From NCBI GenBank assembly GCA_036897095.1, contig JAYMSP010000591.1:1-46169 (forward strand): a stretch of DNA of 46,169 bases, given 5' to 3'. The DNA comes from Plantago elongata. Taxonomy: Eukaryota; Streptophyta; Magnoliopsida; Lamiales; Plantaginaceae. Below, one piece after another: positions 1 to 10,147 of the stretch. The position numbers and the translations under genes are program-made. How positions within the stretch are numbered: position 1 is the first letter of the stretch; the number at the start of each line of letters is the position of its first letter. The notes beneath the pieces were generated by a model. It was not told the DNA's origin and did no database searches. It worked only from the letters and a program-made list of their open reading frames with translations.

Positions 1-1486
1 AGCGGTACCTGAAATAAACGAATTTTAAGTTTATCAATTTTTGGTTTAAATTAAAGTATGATGATATGGCTATTGCAATTTGAATTCTTACCTCCGCATA
101 GCAAACTTGGTGCCATTGCATTGTGGATTGTAGCATTTAAACAGATTCCTACATGGATAATCAGTTTTACGATGGCATATTTCACAGCATATGTACGTGA
201 ATGCGGCCGGAATGACCTTTAGTTCTGCTTGAACGGTGATGTACTTCTGCTTCTGATGTTCAATAAAACAAGTATTAAAAGAAATATAAGTTTTATATGC
301 GAGTAATGAAAATTTAAATCTCTTACTGATTCGGCCTTCAAAACTTCACTAATGGACAATTCTGGCAGATTCACGTTTGATGCAGCATCTATTTTTTCTT
401 TGGAGGAACCACCTGCTATCACTCTCTCTTGTATCTCATGCATGTGTTCATTACGCCTGCAAATATGTGTAAATTTGGAAGGAGCATCAAATATGACCTG
501 AATTAATTAACTAATAGTTTAAGTTGTGGAAATATCCTTACCATTGTTCCATTTTCATTAGATCAGGATGATCCATCTCTGTTACGACAGATGAGTTCCT
601 ACTCGAACTCAATGATAAACCTACAAATTCATGATCAATATAATCAACACTTGGAGTAATCTAACAATTTATATTATTTCATAAAATACTTACCATGAAA
701 CGAGTTGACCTTGAAGTTAATAAACGGCATAACATGATTCATATCGACCAATAATGAATGTGTTTGTTCGGTCAGACGTTCCTCATTCCAAAGTGTAATT
801 ATTATTTCATTGAACCTGTTAATGTACAAATATAGAAAAAACTTAAAGAGAAAAAGGAAATATAACATCAACTTGAAGTTATGTTTGTTAATCTAAGGAT
901 TACTGACTGTTTAGTCACTACCATACTAAAACTGCTGAAATTATGTTAAGTTATGGTATTTTAAATTAACTCAGTTGTTTCTAAATATGAACACACAAGA
1001 GACTCTTACTCGTTATCAAGCCCCATGTATCAGTACCACTTGTCCAGTTCGAGTAGGGCGTGGAGGTTGTGCCTTTATAATGATGACAATCGCATCTACA
1101 AAGAGTAAGGTCCATTGTTATTATCAGATGTAGGAAAAAACGTATTTAAAAACACTTCTACATAAGAAACACTTATTGATAAAAGAACCGATGAGAAATT
1201 CAGTATAACCAGAAAAAACAACCTTTAAATGGACTTGCAACTCTTGTAGGATATTCAGTATTCTTGACCATAGTATTGGCTGTTATCGTCCAGCTGTATC
1301 TTGTGTTGGCAAAAATTGACTTGTACTTATTACCCATTTATCAGCAAGAACCAATCTTACGTACTTGGTTCGTTTGGTATTTGTCGCTTCTTTCAATTGT
1401 TTCTTGATTGGAACAATGACTCTAGTCTTCCAATTAACCGTGTACTTGTCAATAACATTCAGTTTATTGTACTTCTCTTCTGCCAT
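1..1486 (-). CDS. Replication protein A large-subunit-like (RPA1-like), partial, 5' part degraded
   Basis: RPA1-type proteins bind single-stranded DNA in replication and repair through OB folds; the third fold carries a zinc motif. Exons in reading order are about 1225-1486 (start ATG 1484-1486), about 1010-1106, 694-815, 542-620, 327-456, 92-252, and one beginning at 8 that leaves the window. The last five joins keep phase and have good GT/AG sites. Family signatures seen are IIITLWNEE, then GLSLSSSRNSS before a MEQW stretch, then the zinc motif CEIC followed by CYNPQC, then RRYR. The first part is damaged: about 25 residues of the first OB fold seem missing, the 1225-1300 piece (TITANTMVKNTEYP) is in another frame, and the frame joining 1010 to 815 has a TGA at 1030-1032. 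Similar RPA-like genes occur in plant Helitrons and as host duplicates; which applies here is not visible. Family call is fairly sure; functionality is doubtful. Confidence 0.6.
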
Positions 1487-1539
1487 CTTCACCTTGAGGA
1501 TAAATAAAATAGAAATCAACAGCTAGCAATCATAAATAA

Positions 1540-1930
1540 ACCTACACTTAGACATCTTAAGCATAATCAACCTACAGTTAGACATCTTAAGCATAATCAA
1601 AAGGTGTCAGATTTTTTTTTAAGGTAATAAGATTGTATTCATCAAACAAAGGAGCTGACCTCATAAAATTCATACATCAATTCACAAAAATTCAATCAGC
1701 AGCTAGAGGATTACATGTTCTGTAAATATACAATTTAAGTTCATACATCGATTCTGGAAAATTAGATCAGTAGCTAGCAATTCAACACAATATATTCATA
1801 CATCTATTCAGGAAGATCGAGTTGAAAACATAATAAAACATCATACGTCAATTCACGAAAATTAATTCAGCAGCTAGCAATCCATCACAAGTTCATATAT
1901 CAATTCAGGAAAATAAAATAAGCAATAAAT
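1540..1930. repeat. Degenerate short repeats upstream of the RPA1-like gene
   Basis: A 24-27 bp tandem pair built on TTAGACATCTTAAGCATAA lies at about 1542-1600. From about 1665 to 1925 a looser unit of 60-120 bp, containing 'catacatcaattcacaaaaatt' followed by a CAGCAGCTAGCAAT-like segment, recurs four to five times with substitutions. No ORF is associated. It lies just upstream of the RPA1-like start. The rest of 1930-2233 shows nothing recognisable. Confidence 0.6.
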
Positions 1931-2233
1931 ATCAATTGAATAGTAATATACTAATTGATGAGAAGAAGGTGGATGCTTACCTGTATGTCTGTTCAGTTTC
2001 AGCGTCTTCTTTGTATCTCCAATTGTGTATATTGTTCATCTATGTATATAACAAGTCAGTTTTTTTTTTTAAATCATAAATGGAATTACCATATCAAGAA
2101 AAATAATGCAGCATCTGAATCTTCATTAAAAAAAACAATGCAACATGACAAAGTCCTAAAAAGTAAAAACTGTTTCAAGTTCAAGATCTTGAATACTACT
2201 GTCTACACTCACCAAAAACAGATTTTTAATCAA

Positions 2234-2609
2234 TCACATTTCCGTGAAAGCTTTCTTACCACCACGGCCAGATGAACCAGCTGGTACAACTTTAAGAACA
2301 TTAAACCTCACGGTCTTCGACAGGGGCCTGCACTGGCCAATTGTGACATGATCTCCTTCTTTCACACGGAAGCAGGGAGATATATGAGCTGGGGTGTTGG
2401 AGTGTCTCTTCTCATACCTTTGGTACTTCTTGACCCAATGAAGGTAATCTCTGCGTACGATGATTGTCCTTACTCTTGGCACTGTGGCATGTCCCTGAAA
2501 GGATACGGCCTCTGATGGAAACATCTCCAGTGAATGGGCATTTCTTATCAATATATATGCCCTCAATCGCTTCCCGTGGAGTCTTCAACCCGAGTCCAAC
2601 GCTCTTAAA
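2234..2609 (-). pseudogene. RPS11: 40S ribosomal protein S11 (uS17) retro-pseudogene, 5'-truncated and frameshifted
   Basis: The minus strand encodes an intron-less stretch strongly resembling plant S11. It starts at 2609 inside the N-terminal region ([15 protein letters not shown]), runs through [17 protein letters not shown] and GTCHSAK, then loses 2 nt near 2475 and continues in another frame as [33 protein letters not shown] and [14 protein letters not shown] to KKAFTEM and a TGA at 2234-2236. About 30 N-terminal residues are absent. The missing introns, 5' truncation and frameshift fit a reverse-transcribed copy; no clear poly(A) tail remains. It should not make a functional small-subunit protein. 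Confidence 0.85.
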
Positions 2610-2612
2610 GTA

Positions 2613-2943
2613 TCATTTATCATTATTTCTTCTTAAACTTCACTTTTAAATGTATTTAAAATATCATTAATCAGTTATAACAAAATCAAATATACGTTTG
2701 TTTTTAAATATATTACTTGAAAAGAAATACATTGCTTTAAAAAAACTCAATAATTGAAAATTACAATACAACTTGGTCTTAGTCTTCTTCTTCATTCTTC
2801 TGGTGTATTACAATTTCTCAAAGCCCATTGACTATATCTCCTTCTTGCCTTCTTGATCTTCGTCTTCCTCATCTCAATCTTCAATCAGCAGTAAAACTAT
2901 GATAAATCAACTCCAGCTAATTTAATCGATTAGATATGTAACC
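2613..2943. other. Intergenic, nothing recognised
   Basis: AT-rich, with a pyrimidine-rich CTTCTT stretch at about 2776-2880. No coding or RNA feature was seen. Confidence 0.5.
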
Positions 2944-3260
2944 ATGATTTCATTTAACTTAATTGACGGACAATTCCCTTGCCTGAAACAACTGGAAATG
3001 TATTTTTCAAGGTTGGAAAGCTGGCCAGCCGAGAGTGATCCTTTCCCAAGCCTTGAGCGACTTGTACTTCATCAATTTGTTAATGGTTTGGATGAGATCC
3101 CCCCAGAAATAGGAGAAATTCCAACTCTGCAATTTATTCAAGTGACTTTGCAGATCGTCCGTGGAAGCATCAACAAAGAGGATACAAGAAGAGCAAAAGA
3201 GCTATGGAAACGATATATCTCTTCTCCAGCAATGCTCCCCTGTTTATTGAGGATAAATTT
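2944..3260 (+). pseudogene. NLR (R1-like) leucine-rich-repeat fragment
   Basis: The reading frame from 2944 gives FPCLKQLEMYFSRLESWP, then DPFPSLERLVLHQFVNGLDE, IPPEIGEIPTLQFIQV and a helical tail DTRRAKELWKRY. This matches in style the final LRRs and C-terminus of late-blight-resistance R1-type coiled-coil NLRs, where an 'L.EIP.EIGEI.TLQ.I.V' repeat is typical. No NB-ARC or coiled-coil domain lies upstream, and the frame then runs into low-complexity Phe/Leu-rich sequence (3260-3387). It is therefore an orphan 3' fragment of an NLR gene, probably left by unequal recombination or a truncated duplication. Confidence 0.6.
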
Positions 3261-3772
3261 GTTTCATCAATTTTCCGTTTACTTATTTTTAATCATCTTT
3301 CATTGTTTCATTTTTTTATGTTTATGTTTCAACTTTTTTATTTTTTGTTTATATTTTTTTATACATGTAATAATAAATTCGAAATAATTGAGACACACTT
3401 ATATATATAAAATATCACTTGTAGTATTTTAAAAGGCGGCTAGAAGAAGCTCTATAATGAAACATGCGAATTTCTCGAATATGATAACTAGACTTTGAAT
3501 GTTTTATTTTAACTGTTGTAATTTTCAATTTTAATCATTGTAATTATCAATTTCAAGTATCATAATTTTTACAGGTAATGAAATCTCAATTTTCAAGTAA
3601 TATATATATAAAAAAGTTAGTTTGATTTTGTTATAACTAATTAAAGACATTTAAATATATTCAAGAATAAAATTTAAAATGAAATGAGAAAATAAAATGA
3701 CGTAAAAAATAAAGTTTGAAAGAAATGTCATAAGAAAACAAATTTGGGCCTCAATTGTTAGAGTGGAGAAAT

Positions 3773-4190
3773 GCAAAGAGTTGCAAGGTAACTTGTAGTG
3801 AGCGGAATGAAAGATTATTTATATTTTGTTTTGACATATAATTTGAATATTTTATTTTAGGATGTAATTTGAATATTTGACTTATCGATTAACCGCCTCC
3901 AACTAACTGTAGTTACTAACTAATTTTAAACTGTAAATATAAAATGTACAACTAAATTACAAATATTTTACACTAAATTACAAATATTTTACAGCAAAGA
4001 GTTGCAAGTTGTAGTGAGCGGAATGAAAGATTATTTATATTTTGTTTTGACATATAATTTGAATATTTTATTTTAGGATGTAATTTGAATATTTGACTTA
4101 TCGATTAACCGCCTCCAACTAACTGTAATTACTAACTAATTTTAAACTGTAAATATAAAATGTACAACTAAATTACAAATATTTTACAGT
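3773..4190. repeat. Tandem direct duplication, about 216-221 bp unit
   Basis: Copy one starts at 3773 and copy two at 3994. Both begin GCAAAGAGTTGCAAG, continue through TTGTAGTGAGCGGAATGAAA and TCGATTAACCGCCTCCAAC, and end in ACTAAATTACAAATATTTTA. They are nearly identical except for a 5-nt indel near the start and single substitutions. The short end motif is repeated once more between the copies. No coding content. A recent local duplication. Confidence 0.9.
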
Positions 4191-5510
4191 AAAATCCAAC
4201 TAAATGGATAGGCGTTAAGTTTCTACTTTCTATATGGTTTACATTTCGACCTTCAAGGCCATTATTACCAACTCAGCGGATAGGCCGTAGGCAAGCTATT
4301 GAAAGAGTTATAGAGTATCACATTTCAATTCTATGTAAGTTTACTTTTTTGACAATTTAATTAGGCACAATCGACGAAGGTTAGGTTAAGCGATGACCAT
4401 GATGATGGTGATGTTCATAGTTCACATTCTAGTATGAACCACTCATTCTTCGCATATTCTAGCTTAGAAGTTAACTAGTTTTACTTGCAGGATGTGGGAA
4501 TCTAAGTAGTGGATAATAATGAGGCAAAAAAATCATGTACTGATCAAACTTCACTCACATAAATGAGAAAATTCAAAGTTCACAAGTTGCGAGCGCAGTT
4601 AAGGTACTCACTTCTTCGTCCCACAACTTGTGTCTTGTGGTAGAAACATTCGCCTCTACTCCCTCGGTTGTGCTAGGCCTTTATTAGTGAGAATTTCTAC
4701 TGTCATTCAAGTCATCAATGCCAAAAATAATTATCTTAACTAGGAACCAATTGATTAAAGCGATTGCAGACGTTCCAGCATCCCCTGACAGAAGACCAAG
4801 CTCCCACTCGAATATCGACTAGATAATTTGAATCTAAACTTGATTTATCTAATACAAAGTGGTCGAAAAAGATTGAACCCCTTAAATTAATTTTTATTAA
4901 AGTATATATTACTCGAAATTCAAGTATATTTATTGACCTAACTTAATCAATGAAGTGACTGTTCCTAATCGGACTTGCCCGTTTTTTACACATCATATAT
5001 ATTGCAACGTATGTAGATATCAACCCAAAATACCGCCTTAAAAATGGTACTCCATCCACCCTAGAGAACTTTATAGATTAGAACTTCAATCGTAGTTTTA
5101 TGTGAAAATTTAAAGGAATAATAGAGGAGGATAATATGATATTGTGATGTAAATATTCTCTATTGAATTAAAATTGTGAGAGGGATATCGACTTGGGATT
5201 AATCGCAAAAAATTGAAAAATATTCTTGTCAACAACCAAGTTAGGAGTTAAATTTCAAATAACCAATAAAAAAGTTACTTATTATAGAATACAAGTGTAA
5301 AAAAACATTGTATAAAATGATATATATATTATTTTTTAAATTATTAATTTTAATAGGGCATCGATCCGAATCCCACCCAAAAAATCAAGTGGGCTTTACC
5401 AATTAGGAACTCAAGTCTGGATCATTTGAGGTTTGAGGTTAGACTTGGGTAAGATAGACCGAAAGGTCCAAGCGTAAATTAGGGCTCTAATCAAAGGCAC
5501 ACACATTTTG
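4191..5510. other. Intergenic, nothing recognised
   Basis: About 1.3 kb of AT-rich sequence without a convincing ORF, RNA gene or mobile element. A GC-richer patch at about 5355-5470 resembles eroded repeat DNA but has no termini that can be defined. Confidence 0.5.
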
Positions 5511-5516
5511 TTTGTG

Positions 5517-5523
5517 TATATAT
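5517..5523 (+). promoter_or_regulatory. Probable TATA box for the gene at 6758-7327
   Basis: TATATAT lies about 30 nt before a CA-rich candidate start region near 5545-5560, followed by a pyrimidine-rich leader. It is placed about 1.2 kb upstream of the ATG because the leader appears to be interrupted by an intron ending at 6716. Inferred from position and sequence only. Confidence 0.4.
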
Positions 5524-6757
5524 CTCAATCTCACGCACATGAGCAAGCAAGCTTCATCATCATCTCAGATGTATCAGCTGAGCTGAATCTGAAGGAAACA
5601 AAAACATCAAGTAATTTCCACTTCTTCTTTCTTCTTCCAAATTTCTATCAATTTCTATTCGAGATTGCTCGATTGTGCACTTAGCATAGGCAATTGAAGT
5701 ATTTCTGATGCGCTTGATTACATAGCGAAATCAGCCTCTTTTGGTTGCCTAAATCCACTACTGAGTATCATATGCTTGCACGTTCTGTTATCTTACATAT
5801 GGTTCGTGCACTAATGTGCTCGTAAATCTTTTACTCATCATCTTTTCATTTCTGTTTTCCCTTAATTTCTCAGCTGTGTAAATCTTATCTTTCCGTTCAT
5901 TTATGGTTCCCATTTGGTTATATATAAGTAATATTAGGATTTTAGCTGTAATGTTGATGATGATGTTAATTAAGCTTTTAGGCTGGATACTTTATCACTC
6001 ACTTGTTAGGATTACTCTAAACCTAATTAAAAGACAACTTGCCTGCCAAAATAGTTAATATTGGTAGCAGCAGCCTTGTAGACGTGTGGGTGTGGCGCCG
6101 TGAAACCCGTACTATACCGGCTAACACCCCGATGCATATATAAGTGTGGGTGCTTGAAATGTTCAGGAATAACTTGTGCAGGTGCAAATTAGTGAAGCCT
6201 CCCTAATATGGTTGTGTTTATTCCTAATGTGTGGTAGTACTGAGTGCTATTAAGGGTTGTCATTGTACTTGAGGTGATGCTGTGATTTTTCCTAGTAAAT
6301 GTTGCATCATGTCTTGCTGTTAGCCTGTTACACCTACACTTTAGGACTACTTGAGGACTTATTGTGTGTCAACTGTGACGTACTTAATTTTTCTTCAGTT
6401 ATCGGGTTGAGTTGGACTTAGTTTCTGTAGTAACTCTTTCTTTTTAAGAAGACGCTTTACTAGGTGAGCTATCCAGTCGAACTCCCTAAGAACTTAATAA
6501 TAATGCCTTACTGTGATGAACTTTCAGGTCTTTTGGCCTACTACTAGCATTACTAGCATTGAGCAAGTGCTTGCAATATAGGCCAATTACCATTCAGGTT
6601 ACAACAGTGAAGGGCATTGATATAATTGGAAGAACCTAAAGATTTCTGTGCTATGCCAGAACCAGATAAACTGATGAACCTAATGAATAACTTTTCGTTT
6701 CTTGCACACTTTGTAGGAATTGAAAACCACCAATTGCATCTGAGGCCTGGCAAAAAA

Positions 6758-7327
6758 ATGTCATTTGTTGCCTCTCCACTATCATCACCTTTGCGAGCAT
6801 CTAAACTGTTTAGCTTTCGGTGTCGAGCTTGTTCTGCTGACGTTCCAGACTCATTTTCTCCTGACTGGCTTGAGACTCGACGTAAAAGGCCTTCTGGTCC
6901 CAGATTGAGCTTTAGTGCAGAGGAAGCTGTACGGTACCAGCTTGATGCCTTGATGTTCAATGACCAACCCCGGCCAGATTATGGGATTGAAGTAATGTAT
7001 AGATTTGCTGGATTTGACCCTTTTGAAAGATCAACCTATTTTGGACCTTTCTTTGATTTAGGTCAATTCGAAAGGTTCAGGCGGATATTTCACCATTCCA
7101 GCTACCGTTCTCTGCTTGGTCATCAGGAGAGAAAGACATTGAGCAGCTTGAACGTTAAGGAGAATCTCTACAAAGAGAGAGTTTGGATACGTGGAGCTCG
7201 CCCTGAGGAAGAGGAGATCTTCCAGTTTACTATGGTTCAGAGAGTTGGGGGATCCTGGGACGGTTATTGGCTCACTGAGTCTGTGCTCCACGACGGAGAT
7301 AGCTTTTCTGGTGGCGTTGCATATTGA
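6758..7327 (+). CDS. Conserved small plant protein of unknown function, probably chloroplast-targeted
   Basis: A 189-residue single coding exon. The ATG at 6758 is preferred over the in-frame ATG at 6626 because a good acceptor (TTTGTAG, ending at 6716) lies between them, implying a 5'-UTR intron from near 5600, and because the shorter form begins with a transit-peptide-like segment (MSFVASPLSSPLRASKLFSF, rich in Ser/Leu/Arg). The conserved core follows: EEAVRYQLDALMFNDQPRPD, YRFAGFDPF, a YFGPFFDLGQFERFRRIF segment and the C-terminal SWDGYWLTESVLHDGD. The layout (a helix with QLDAL, then paired aromatic strands) recalls SnoaL/DUF4864-like alpha+beta folds, but that is a guess. I recognise it as a conserved plant family without a function I can name. 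Confidence 0.8.
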   Translation: MSFVASPLSSPLRASKLFSFRCRACSADVPDSFSPDWLETRRKRPSGPRLSFSAEEAVRYQLDALMFNDQPRPDYGIEVMYRFAGFDPFERSTYFGPFFDLGQFERFRRIFHHSSYRSLLGHQERKTLSSLNVKENLYKERVWIRGARPEEEEIFQFTMVQRVGGSWDGYWLTESVLHDGDSFSGGVAY

Positions 7328-7516
7328 ACTATTGTTCGGCTGTCTCTGTCGGTGAGGTTGCAACTGAAGCCTCTGTCTATATATGTGAAATACGATACAA
7401 AAGTGATGCAAGTAAATAGGAATCATAAAATCTGTATACTTCTCTAAACTGTTACATGGACTGATGTACATGTGTATATATATTGTGCCTAGTTCTTGAA
7501 ATTGTATATCTGTAAA

Positions 7517-7870
7517 ACAACAAGTACCAACCATAGGTTGCTAACGAGTTTTCGAACAAAAATCCTTTGATACTACTCACACTACTACTCTCACATGAGT
7601 CTTAGTCATGGATTTTATCGACTAGACTTGCAAATGTATAATTTGAGATTATGCACAACGAATTGGTGAGTAAACACTGTTGTGTGATTAGTTGGCGGAT
7701 TGATCAGCAAGATGCTAACTAGTTATACAGTTTAATGAATCGTCCAGACTGTTAATGAAATAAGTACCAACATAGGTTACTAATGTCTTTCCAAACAAAA
7801 GATATTTTGATATAATGCAGGTATGCACTTCGATTATTAGTCGCGGATTCTATACACGTACGTGTATGTG
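7517..7870. repeat. Imperfect direct repeat after the gene ending at 7327
   Basis: A segment near 7519-7640 (AAGTACCAACCATAGGTTGC, then ACAAAAATCCTTTGATA and a GTCTTAGTCATGGATTTTAT part) recurs about 240 bp downstream at about 7760-7870 (AAGTACCAACATAGGTTACT, ACAAAAGATATTTTGATA, TTAGTCGCGGATTCTAT). Divergence is moderate. No coding content; 7870-8008 shows nothing else. Confidence 0.6.
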
Positions 7871-8008
7871 TGTTAAAGGGTATCCTTAAAGAGGTTAGAC
7901 TTAAAAATGTAAATCAAAATGCGATAAAAGATATATTTGGTGCGGAAAAAGAAAGGATAAAATAGATGATATTGGAAAAGCATGCATAAAATTGATAAAT
8001 CTATCTAT

Positions 8009-8751
8009 CTATAAAAGAGAAACAAATAGAGAGGTAAATAAAGCAGCAATGCTGATGTATCGTCCGGATTGAGAAATCATATGAATACTTTCCGCTGCAC
8101 TTTTCTTCTTCTCCGGCACCGGTGGGCTTCCTCCTCCGGCAGTGACTAATTAAGGAAAACAAAGACAAAAACTCTATTAGTAGCGGCTACGAGTGAGAAA
8201 TCGAAAAAACAAAATTAAGTAGAAAACGACTTACTGTTAACGGATGGTCCTGTAGGTGTTCCGGGTGTAGAAGGTGGGGATCTTGTACCTATTGCCATAA
8301 ACAATTTGTTTTAGTCTTTTAATTCACACTCCAACATGTCATTTAGTTTAGTCACTATTCACAACGTTAACGACTTACAGAAATACTACTAAATACGAAT
8401 ATTTCATTAACAACTTAGTTACGTACCGCATAGGGATGTATCAGCTTTAGCACCGCAAGCTTTAGCAAGACCAAGACCATCATCCTGCGTGACGTTAAGA
8501 CCCTTCAACAATGCCGGATTGTTAAACACCTGACAAAGACAACCACTGTCCGTGACCACCATTTCCTTCATTGGGATGCAACACGATGCCGGTGGGGTCC
8601 CTCGCAACTTGAGGTAGGGCTGACATGGGAGAAGCTTCCGCACACACGGCAAGCTGGCGGCGCCACCATCTCCGGCTCCTTGAGAGAAGCCTAGAGGAGC
8701 TGATGAGCATATGATCACTAGGAAGAATAGTGCGGAATTTGATATGGCCAT
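8009..8751 (-). CDS. GPI-anchored non-specific lipid transfer protein (LTPG type)
   Basis: Exons in reading order are 8427-8751, 8235-8288 and 8009-8145, with both joins in phase, giving 171 residues. Residues 1-23 form a signal peptide (ALFFLVIICSSAPLGFSQ). The eight-cysteine motif is complete: C36, C43, CC57-58, CLC at 71-73, C99 and C108. It is followed by a Pro/Thr/Ser-rich linker in exon 2 (RSPPSTPGTPTGPSV) and a C-terminal hydrophobic tail in exon 3 (YISIAALFTSLFVSLL) ending at a TAG. The tail after a small-residue region is the usual GPI-anchor signal. Proteins of this family bind lipid in a hydrophobic cavity and act at the outer plasma membrane and cell wall, for example in cuticular lipid export. 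The first exon alone would stop at TAA right after the donor, so splicing is needed to make the anchor. Confidence 0.88.
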
Positions 8752-8815
8752 GGTTTAAAAGTTTTCAGATAATTGTTAGGGTCCAACGTTTTCTTGTTAA
8801 TTTGTTTGTGTGTGT

Positions 8816-8822
8816 ATATATA
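8816..8822 (-). promoter_or_regulatory. Probable TATA box of the lipid transfer protein gene
   Basis: On the minus strand TATATAC-type sequence (CTATATATACACAC) lies about 65 nt upstream of the ATG at 8751, leaving room for a short leader of about 35 nt. Position and sequence fit a plant TATA box. Confidence 0.5.
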
Positions 8823-10147
8823 GGGTATAAGATGGATTTGATCTTGCTTAACTTGTTGCCGTGTTATGTGGACATGCCGTTTAAGGATCTACGATTTTGT
8901 AACAATGACTTTCAACTAAAATTCACTCTTATCGGTTATATGATCAATATCAGACTTTTTCCAACCTTTCGCAACATTGACGTTAAACTGATTCCCTTAC
9001 TTTTTGGATGTAAACTAATTCCATAATTTTTTTATAATTTTCCTCAAGATCGATTACAGTATAGAGTCCATAGACTATAGACAAAAGAAATGAAAGATTA
9101 ATTAAAAGAAATACATTTTATTTTGTGCACGAGGTACATCTTTCATTTAAAATGGATCCGTTTATATTTAAATCAAATATAGACTGTCACCTCACGCTTA
9201 CGAAATTAGTTATGAATTCTTTTTACCTTAAACTTTGTTAAACATAAAAAAAGAAAACATCTAGATAGTGAATGAAAGAGTAATTTACGAGGATCTCATG
9301 TCTTCCAGATCTTATAAGAGTATCAGGAGAGAATAGGGTTCTTTCCAAAGACACAGCCTTCCCTATTTGGTGTTACATTTTAACCAAGAATTCCGCATAT
9401 GCACCCTCTCTTTGTGTGCTTCACTTCAAAGTCCCAACTCCTAAGGGAGAGGTATTGTACCTTCTCTAATCCTCCAAGAGATTATGTTAAATATTAATGC
9501 CAAACTCTTCTATCGATAACTCTTAGTCATATACACCCTTTCACTATTTCGGTTACAATAATATATTGTAATCCTAAAGTATCATAAGCCATACTATGCA
9601 GCTGAGACTTTCTACTTATTGTAATACCATACACTGTGAGCATATAGCCAGATTGAGACTTTCATTTACTATTACCCACATTTGATGAATACTCTTGCAT
9701 CTATATAGCCAACCAATGCCTTAACCACTTCACTTGAATCTCTTTTAAATAACATACAATGTGAAAAAGTTCTATTAAAAAATTCAAATCGCTTTCTTGT
9801 ACTAGAGTCACATTGACTTTTTTCTTTAAACGGTAAATGTATTTCACATCGAATCAAAGTAAGAGGGGTAAATAGAATATAAGTAGACCACTACTCCATC
9901 GTAGTAGTATGACCCAAATCATAAGCGTAATCGTATTTGATCATGTATCGGTCCATAAATAGTCCGGTTTCTAACTTCCTATTGTATGAAAGTAGCGGTC
10001 AGCTGACGAAGAGTTTACAATTTGGATTGGGCTTAGTGACTATAATCCAATTCGTTTGGGAGATGAACGAAATTACCAAGATTACGATCGAGCTAGGTAT
10101 TCTTTTTGTTCATCTGTCTGACAGAGATAGTTTGAAAGAGAGCAAAC
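8823..10147. other. Intergenic, nothing recognised
   Basis: About 1.3 kb. Several short ORFs have no family resemblance. The 9290-9490 stretch is less AT-rich than its surroundings and could be old repeat DNA, but no termini or coding remnant could be identified. Confidence 0.5.

Noticed and set aside
6626-6757. Upstream ATG of the gene at 6758-7327
   Set aside because: A good 3' splice site ends at 6716 inside this extension, and the residues it encodes are unlike the conserved protein.
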